This document shows positions 6,132 through 10,358 of a stretch of DNA of 10,358 nucleotides, piece by piece. The notes under the pieces are model-generated. The model was not told where the DNA came from and did not search any database. It saw only the letters and a program-made list of their open reading frames with translations. How positions within the stretch are numbered: the first letter of the stretch is position 1; every line of letters starts with the position of its first letter. The DNA comes from JBEINZ01 sp040377825 (GTDB taxonomy: Bacteria > Pseudomonadota > Alphaproteobacteria > Rhizobiales > Ancalomicrobiaceae): contig JBEINZ010000105.1 in assembly GCA_040377825.1 (NCBI GenBank), positions 1 to 10,358 of the forward strand, written 5' to 3'. The translations under genes and the position numbers were made by a program.

Positions 6132-7016
6132 ATGACCCCTGCAGTTATAGAGACGTCCCCACGGATCTTGATGGGTATCGGCTTGGCCGTGCTCGGATTT
6201 TCGTTTTTCAGCGTGCAGGACGCGACGGTGAAGTGGCTGGCGACCACCTATCCGATCCTCCAGCTTCTGTGCATTCGCAGCACCCTGATTGTGCTCGGCA
6301 TCCTTGCAGTCGGCGGTCGCAAGGTGGTCGCGGAATCGATCGCCAGCCCGAACAAGGGCGCGTTCGCGGTGCGCGCGATCCTGATCCTGGTCGCTTGGCT
6401 TTGCTACTACACGGCCTCGCGCTCACTCGGCCTCGCGGAACTCACGACGCTTTATTTCGCCGCGCCGATCATCGTGGTGATTCTATCGGTGTTCGTGTTG
6501 AAGGAAACCGTCGGTCCGGCCCGGTGGATCGCAGTTTGCATTGGGTTTGGCGGCGTGATCGTGGCTGTTGGACCGTCCGGCGCGATGCCAATCGAACCGG
6601 CGATGTTGACGCTTGTTGCCGCCGCCATCTGGGCGGTGACGGCGGTGCTGGTCCGTATGACCAGCCGAACCGACAAGCCGCGAACACAGGTCGCGGTCTC
6701 AAATCTGATCACCGCGGCGCTCTGCGCGTTGCCGCTCCCGTGGATTTGGGTGACGCCGACCGGCTTCGATCTCGTTTTGATATTCGGTCTCGGATTGATC
6801 GGTGGCGCCGGCCAATTCGCCTATTTCGCAAGCTTTCGCTTGGCGCCTGCCTCGGCGCTGGCGCCATTCGAGTATAGCGCCCTGATTTGGGCCTTCCTCT
6901 GGGGCTATCTGATTTGGGGCGCTATCCCGGCTGTCGTGGTTTTTGTCGGCGCGGGCCTCATCATGGCAAGCGGCTTGGCGCTTGTTCTGGTCGAGCGCCG
7001 CCGCGCGGCCGTGTGA
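6132..7016 (+). CDS. DMT-superfamily (EamA) membrane transporter
   Basis: A 294-residue inner-membrane protein with about ten hydrophobic helices arranged as two EamA repeats (about residues 12-145 and 150-287), the standard size and layout of this family. Typical landmarks are LAELTTLYFAAPIIVVILSV followed by LKETVGPARW, the end of the first repeat, and FEYSALIWAFLWGYLIWG in the second. GGAG at 6123-6126 lies five bases before the start and supports it. EamA transporters move metabolites or amino acids, usually outward; neither substrate nor direction can be read from sequence. Its place between the amidohydrolase and the sarcosine oxidase genes suggests a substrate or product of those enzymes. 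Confidence 0.9.
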   Translation: MTPAVIETSPRILMGIGLAVLGFSFFSVQDATVKWLATTYPILQLLCIRSTLIVLGILAVGGRKVVAESIASPNKGAFAVRAILILVAWLCYYTASRSLGLAELTTLYFAAPIIVVILSVFVLKETVGPARWIAVCIGFGGVIVAVGPSGAMPIEPAMLTLVAAAIWAVTAVLVRMTSRTDKPRTQVAVSNLITAALCALPLPWIWVTPTGFDLVLIFGLGLIGGAGQFAYFASFRLAPASALAPFEYSALIWAFLWGYLIWGAIPAVVVFVGAGLIMASGLALVLVERRRAAV

Positions 7017-7082
7017 AGCCGTTGCCTGTATGGAACTAAACATGCTAAAGAAGAATCTCTCTCGCGCTTTTCGGATCCCTTC

Positions 7083-8342
7083 ATGAGCTTCCGGCCTTAT
7101 TCGATTTTCGCGGTCATATCAGAGGCCCTTGGTGGGCAGAAGGGTTGGAAACCGGTTTGGCGAGAGCCGGATCCCGCTCAGCACTATGATGTCGTGATCG
7201 TCGGCGGCGGTGGGCACGGCCTGTCAACGGCTTATTATCTTGCCAAGGAACATAATGTTGGCCGCATCGCGGTGATCGAAAAGGGCTACATCGGCTCTGG
7301 CAACGTCGGACGAAACACCACGGTCATCCGATCCAACTACTTACTGCCCGGAAACATCCCGTTTTACGAATGGTCTTTGAAGCTCTGGGAAGGGCTGGAA
7401 CAGGACATCAATTTCAACGCCATGGTTAGCCAGCGCGGCATTATCAACTTGTTTCACTCGGATGCGCAGCGCGACGCCTATGCGCGACGCGGCAATTCAA
7501 TGCGCCTTCACGGCGTGGATAGTGAGTTGCTCGATCGCGATGAGCTTCGGCCCCATTTGCCGGATATCGATTTCGACAATGCTCGCTTTCCGGTGCGCGG
7601 CGGACTTCGTCAGGCGCGTGGCGGTACGGTACGACACGACGCGGTTGCCTGGGGCTATGCGCGGGCTGGCGACCAGCGTGGCGTCGACATCATCCAAAAC
7701 TGCGAGGTCACCGGCATCCGGGTCGAACAAGGCCGCGCGGTCGGAGTGGAAACCACAAAGGGTTACATCGGCGCGGGAAAGATCGGGCTGGCCTGCGCCG
7801 GCAATACGTCACGCGTGGCGACCATGGCAGGGCTCAAGCTGCCGATCGAGAGCCATGTGCTTCAGGCCTTCGTCTCCGAGGGCTTGAAGCCGATGTTCGA
7901 TACCGTCGTTACATTCGGCGCCGGCCACTTCTACGTAAGCCAGTCGGACAAGGGCGGTCTTGTTTTCGGCGGCGATATCGACGGCTATAATTCCTATGCC
8001 CAGCGCGGCAATCTTCCGATTGTTGAAGACGTCTGCGAGGGCGGGATGGCCCTCATGCCTCGGCTAGGGCGGCTTCGCGTGCTGCGGAGTTGGGGCGGCA
8101 TCATGGACATGTCGATGGACGGCTCGCCGATCATCGATCGCACACCGGTCGATGGTCTCTATCTGAACTGCGGGTGGTGTTACGGTGGCTTCAAGGCGAC
8201 GCCGGCGTCGGGCTGGTGTTTTGCCTGGACCATAGCCAAGGACGAGCCTCACCCCCTCAACGCCGCCTATCGTCTCGACCGCTTCGCCACCGGCCACCTC
8301 ATCGACGAGCGTGGCGCGGGGGCTCAGCCGAACCGTCATTGA
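7083..8342 (+). CDS. soxB: Heterotetrameric sarcosine oxidase, beta subunit
   Basis: A 419-residue flavoprotein of the DadA/GlyOx fold, close to the usual length of about 405-420. The beta subunit binds FAD at GGGGHG (41-46) and holds the covalent FMN through the His of RHDAVAWG (His185). It oxidises sarcosine to glycine, passing the methyl group on as a methylene. The lead YSIFAVISEALGGQKGW (6-22), the block GSGNVGRNTTVIRSNYL (71-87) and the ending LNCGWCYGGFKATP are characteristic of SoxB. The 66-base gap before it has no clear Shine-Dalgarno and could hold a promoter. It heads soxB-soxD-soxA; glyA, often placed before soxB, is absent here. Paralogous systems acting on other N-methyl amino acids exist, so the sarcosine assignment is by family. 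Confidence 0.9.
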   Translation: MSFRPYSIFAVISEALGGQKGWKPVWREPDPAQHYDVVIVGGGGHGLSTAYYLAKEHNVGRIAVIEKGYIGSGNVGRNTTVIRSNYLLPGNIPFYEWSLKLWEGLEQDINFNAMVSQRGIINLFHSDAQRDAYARRGNSMRLHGVDSELLDRDELRPHLPDIDFDNARFPVRGGLRQARGGTVRHDAVAWGYARAGDQRGVDIIQNCEVTGIRVEQGRAVGVETTKGYIGAGKIGLACAGNTSRVATMAGLKLPIESHVLQAFVSEGLKPMFDTVVTFGAGHFYVSQSDKGGLVFGGDIDGYNSYAQRGNLPIVEDVCEGGMALMPRLGRLRVLRSWGGIMDMSMDGSPIIDRTPVDGLYLNCGWCYGGFKATPASGWCFAWTIAKDEPHPLNAAYRLDRFATGHLIDERGAGAQPNRH

Positions 8343-8349
8343 GGCCCCC

Positions 8350-8619
8350 ATGCGCATCGCTTGTCCCCATTGCGGCACGCGCGGCAACGAAGAGTTTGCC
8401 TATCTGGGCGACGCTACGGTTCGGCGCCCCGATGGCGAGGCCTTCGATGCGTGGGTCGATTATGTCTACCTGCGCGATAACCCGGCCGGCCGTCACCGCG
8501 AACTCTGGCAACATGTAGGCGGTTGCCGAACGTGGCTCGTGGTGACCCGCGATGTGCGCACGCAGGAGATTTTCGCCGTGGAGATTGCGCGCGATATCTT
8601 CGCCAAGGGAGCGGCCTGA
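8350..8619 (+). CDS. soxD: Heterotetrameric sarcosine oxidase, delta subunit
   Basis: An 89-residue zinc-binding subunit that stabilises the heterotetramer. The expected ligands are all visible: CPHC (Cys5, Cys8) near the N-terminus and HVGGC (His55, Cys59), with RTW following. The ATG at 8350 is chosen because MRIACPHCG is the normal start of the family and GAGG lies five bases upstream; an earlier in-frame ATG would overlap soxB. It begins seven bases after soxB ends and overlaps soxA by one base, so the three are cotranscribed and probably translationally coupled. Confidence 0.92.
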   Translation: MRIACPHCGTRGNEEFAYLGDATVRRPDGEAFDAWVDYVYLRDNPAGRHRELWQHVGGCRTWLVVTRDVRTQEIFAVEIARDIFAKGAA

Positions 8620-10358
8620 TGGCGGGGTCGGATCGAGCGACGACAAGTCAACCTTACCGCGCCGCGTGCGGCGGGCTGATTGATCGCGAGCGGACGGTTG
8701 AGTTTCGCTTCGACGGCCGGACCTATTTCGGCCATCCCGGCGATACGCTTGCCTCGGCGCTCGTGGCGAACGGGGTGCGGCTGCTCGGGCGCTCATTCAA
8801 GTATCACCGTCCGCGCGGGCTGCTCTCCGCCGGGTCGGAAGAGCCCAATGCGCTTGTCGAATTGCGGACCGGAGTTCGGCGCGAGCCGAACACGCGGGCG
8901 ACCGAGATCGAGCTGTTCGACGGTTTGGAGGCCTCGAGCCAGAACCGTTGGCCGTCGCTCGCCTTCGACGTGATGTCGGTCAATCAACTCTTCGGACCGA
9001 TTATCGCGGCGGGCTTCTACTACAAGACGTTCATGTGGCCGGCTGCCTTCTGGGAGAAGGTCTACGAGCCGCTGATCCGGCGCGCCGCGGGCCGCGGCCG
9101 AGCGGCGGAAGGGGCCGATCCGGACACCTACGAAAAAGCGACGATGCATTGCGACGTGTTGGTGATCGGCGGCGGTCCCGCCGGCCTCGCCGCCGCACTC
9201 GCCGCCGGGCGAACGGGCGCGCGCGTCGTGTTGGTCGAGAGCGACTTCCGGCTTGGGGGAAGCGCTCTCGCCGAGCGGCGCATGATCGATGGCCTCACGT
9301 CGGCCGAGTGGGTTCAGCGGACAGCCGCAGAACTCGCTAGCCTGCCTGAAGTCCAGATCCTCACGCGTACGACCGTGTTCGGTGTTTATGATCAAGGCAC
9401 ATACGGCGCGCTGGAGCGCGTCAACGATCACGTAGCAGTCCCGCCTGAGCATCAGCCGCGCCAGCGGCTTTGGCGCATCGTGGCAAAGCGCGCGGTGCTT
9501 GCGGCCGGGACGATCGAGCGGCCGATCATCTTCGGCGACAACGACCGGCCCGGCGTCATGTTGGCGAGCGCGGTTCGGACCTACGCCAACCGTTTCGCGG
9601 CCCGACCGGGCAACGAGGTCGTTGTCCTCGCCTCCAACGACGACGCGGTTCGCACCCTCGCCGATGTGGCGGCGGCGGGCGGCCGAGCGGTGGCCTATGT
9701 TGATCTTCGGCCGAGCGTGTCGCCTGAAGTAGCGGCGTTCGTTGAGACCGCGGGCGCGCGACTGATCGTCGGCGGCGCGATCACGCGGGTTCAAGGCGGG
9801 CAGAGCGTGGAGGCCGTCGAGGTCACATCATCAGCCGGAACGGTGCATCTAAAGACCGATCTCGTCGCGATGTCGGGCGGTTGGTCGCCGACGCTCCATT
9901 TGACGACCCATCTCGGCGGCAAGCCGGTTTGGAACGAAGCGCGTGGTGCTTTCACGCCCGGGCCGCTACCGCCCGGGCTAGCCGTTGCCGGTTCGGCTGC
10001 AGGACATGCGGGCCTTGGGAACTGCCTTGCAAGCGGTTTCGAGGCGGGGCTGGCCGCTGCCGTTTCCGCCGGATACCGCGGCGCGGTGGTAGGGCTGCCG
10101 GAGACGGACGCAGACCTTGCCGGCGCGACTCCGCATTTCCGGATCGGAAAGAGCCGCGGCAAGGCCTTCGTCGATTTCCAGAACGACGTGACCGACAAGG
10201 ACATCGAACTCGCCGAGCGCGAAGGCTACCGCTCGGTCGAGCATACCAAGCGCTATACGACGCTCGGCATGGCGACCGATCAAGGCAAAACCGCCAACGT
10301 CAACGGTGTCGCGATTCTAGCGGAAGCGCGCGGACGTTCGATCGCCGAGACCGGCACG
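8619..10358 (+). CDS. soxA: Heterotetrameric sarcosine oxidase, alpha subunit (3' truncated by window edge)
   Basis: 580 codons of a protein that is normally about 950-1000 residues; the gene is open at the right edge. Its ATG shares one base with the soxD stop (TGATG), a coupled start. An N-terminal ferredoxin-like (Fer2_4) domain covers about residues 25-90 (FDGRTYFGHPGDTLASAL, then GRSFKYHRPRGLLSAG). It has no cysteine set for an iron-sulfur cluster, as is usual for SoxA. A dinucleotide-binding domain follows, with IGGGPAGLAAA at 183-193, LAAGTIERP, and later GNCLASGFEAGLAAA. The C-terminal tetrahydrofolate-binding (GcvT-like) half, which receives the one-carbon unit, lies outside the window, as would soxG. 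No lesions are seen. Confidence 0.93.
   Translation, partial: MAGSDRATTSQPYRAACGGLIDRERTVEFRFDGRTYFGHPGDTLASALVANGVRLLGRSFKYHRPRGLLSAGSEEPNALVELRTGVRREPNTRATEIELFDGLEASSQNRWPSLAFDVMSVNQLFGPIIAAGFYYKTFMWPAAFWEKVYEPLIRRAAGRGRAAEGADPDTYEKATMHCDVLVIGGGPAGLAAALAAGRTGARVVLVESDFRLGGSALAERRMIDGLTSAEWVQRTAAELASLPEVQILTRTTVFGVYDQGTYGALERVNDHVAVPPEHQPRQRLWRIVAKRAVLAAGTIERPIIFGDNDRPGVMLASAVRTYANRFAARPGNEVVVLASNDDAVRTLADVAAAGGRAVAYVDLRPSVSPEVAAFVETAGARLIVGGAITRVQGGQSVEAVEVTSSAGTVHLKTDLVAMSGGWSPTLHLTTHLGGKPVWNEARGAFTPGPLPPGLAVAGSAAGHAGLGNCLASGFEAGLAAAVSAGYRGAVVGLPETDADLAGATPHFRIGKSRGKAFVDFQNDVTDKDIELAEREGYRSVEHTKRYTTLGMATDQGKTANVNGVAILAEARGRSIAETGT

Noticed and set aside
8619..8900. An iron-sulfur cluster in the ferredoxin-like domain of SoxA
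   Set aside because: The domain lacks the four cysteines needed for a 2Fe-2S cluster, as in ordinary SoxA proteins, so this is not an anomaly.
8793..9794. A 333-codon open frame on the minus strand
   Set aside because: It is antisense to soxA, which has a continuous frame and recognisable domains; the minus-strand product is rich in Arg, Gly and Ala without motifs.

Overview
The window is GC-rich double-stranded genomic DNA from a bacterium, most likely an alphaproteobacterium of the Hyphomicrobiales (rhizobia-like) type. This placement is inferred from overall protein style and from the gene families together: HxlR and NmrA-like proteins, an IS481-type relic, a PQQ sugar dehydrogenase with its own cytochrome c, and a heterotetrameric sarcosine oxidase operon. 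It is not proven by any marker gene.

The left part (about 1-2120) is a decaying region. It holds a near-perfect 25-bp palindrome, a C-terminal scrap of a SnoaL/NTF2-like protein, and an intact HxlR-type regulator on the minus strand. Divergent from the regulator is an NmrA-like NAD(P)-binding gene broken by one frameshift and one in-frame amber codon. Directly after it lies the 3' end of an IS481-family transposase gene carrying several lesions. The transposase relic runs tail-to-tail into a minus-strand short-chain dehydrogenase (2075-2935), whose last 13 residues are read from the antisense of the relic.

The right part (about 2120-10358) carries intact genes. A roughly 300-bp divergent intergenic region separates the SDR from a plus-strand series: a periplasmic PQQ-type sorbosone/aldose dehydrogenase-like protein, a small periplasmic class I cytochrome c that is its likely electron acceptor, an acetylpolyamine amidohydrolase/class II histone deacetylase-like enzyme, a ten-helix DMT (EamA) transporter, and soxB-soxD-soxA of a heterotetrameric sarcosine oxidase. 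soxA is cut by the window edge after 580 codons.

The amidohydrolase, exporter/importer and sox genes all point one way and could form a unit for deacylation, transport and oxidative demethylation of N-substituted amines or amino acids; this is an inference from neighbourhood only. I found no rRNA, tRNA, CRISPR array or phage genes. I did not find a clearly new biological system. The most informative anomalies are the two-lesion NmrA pseudogene beside an intact regulator, the IS relic that supplies the end of the SDR, and the amidohydrolase-transporter-sarcosine oxidase neighbourhood.
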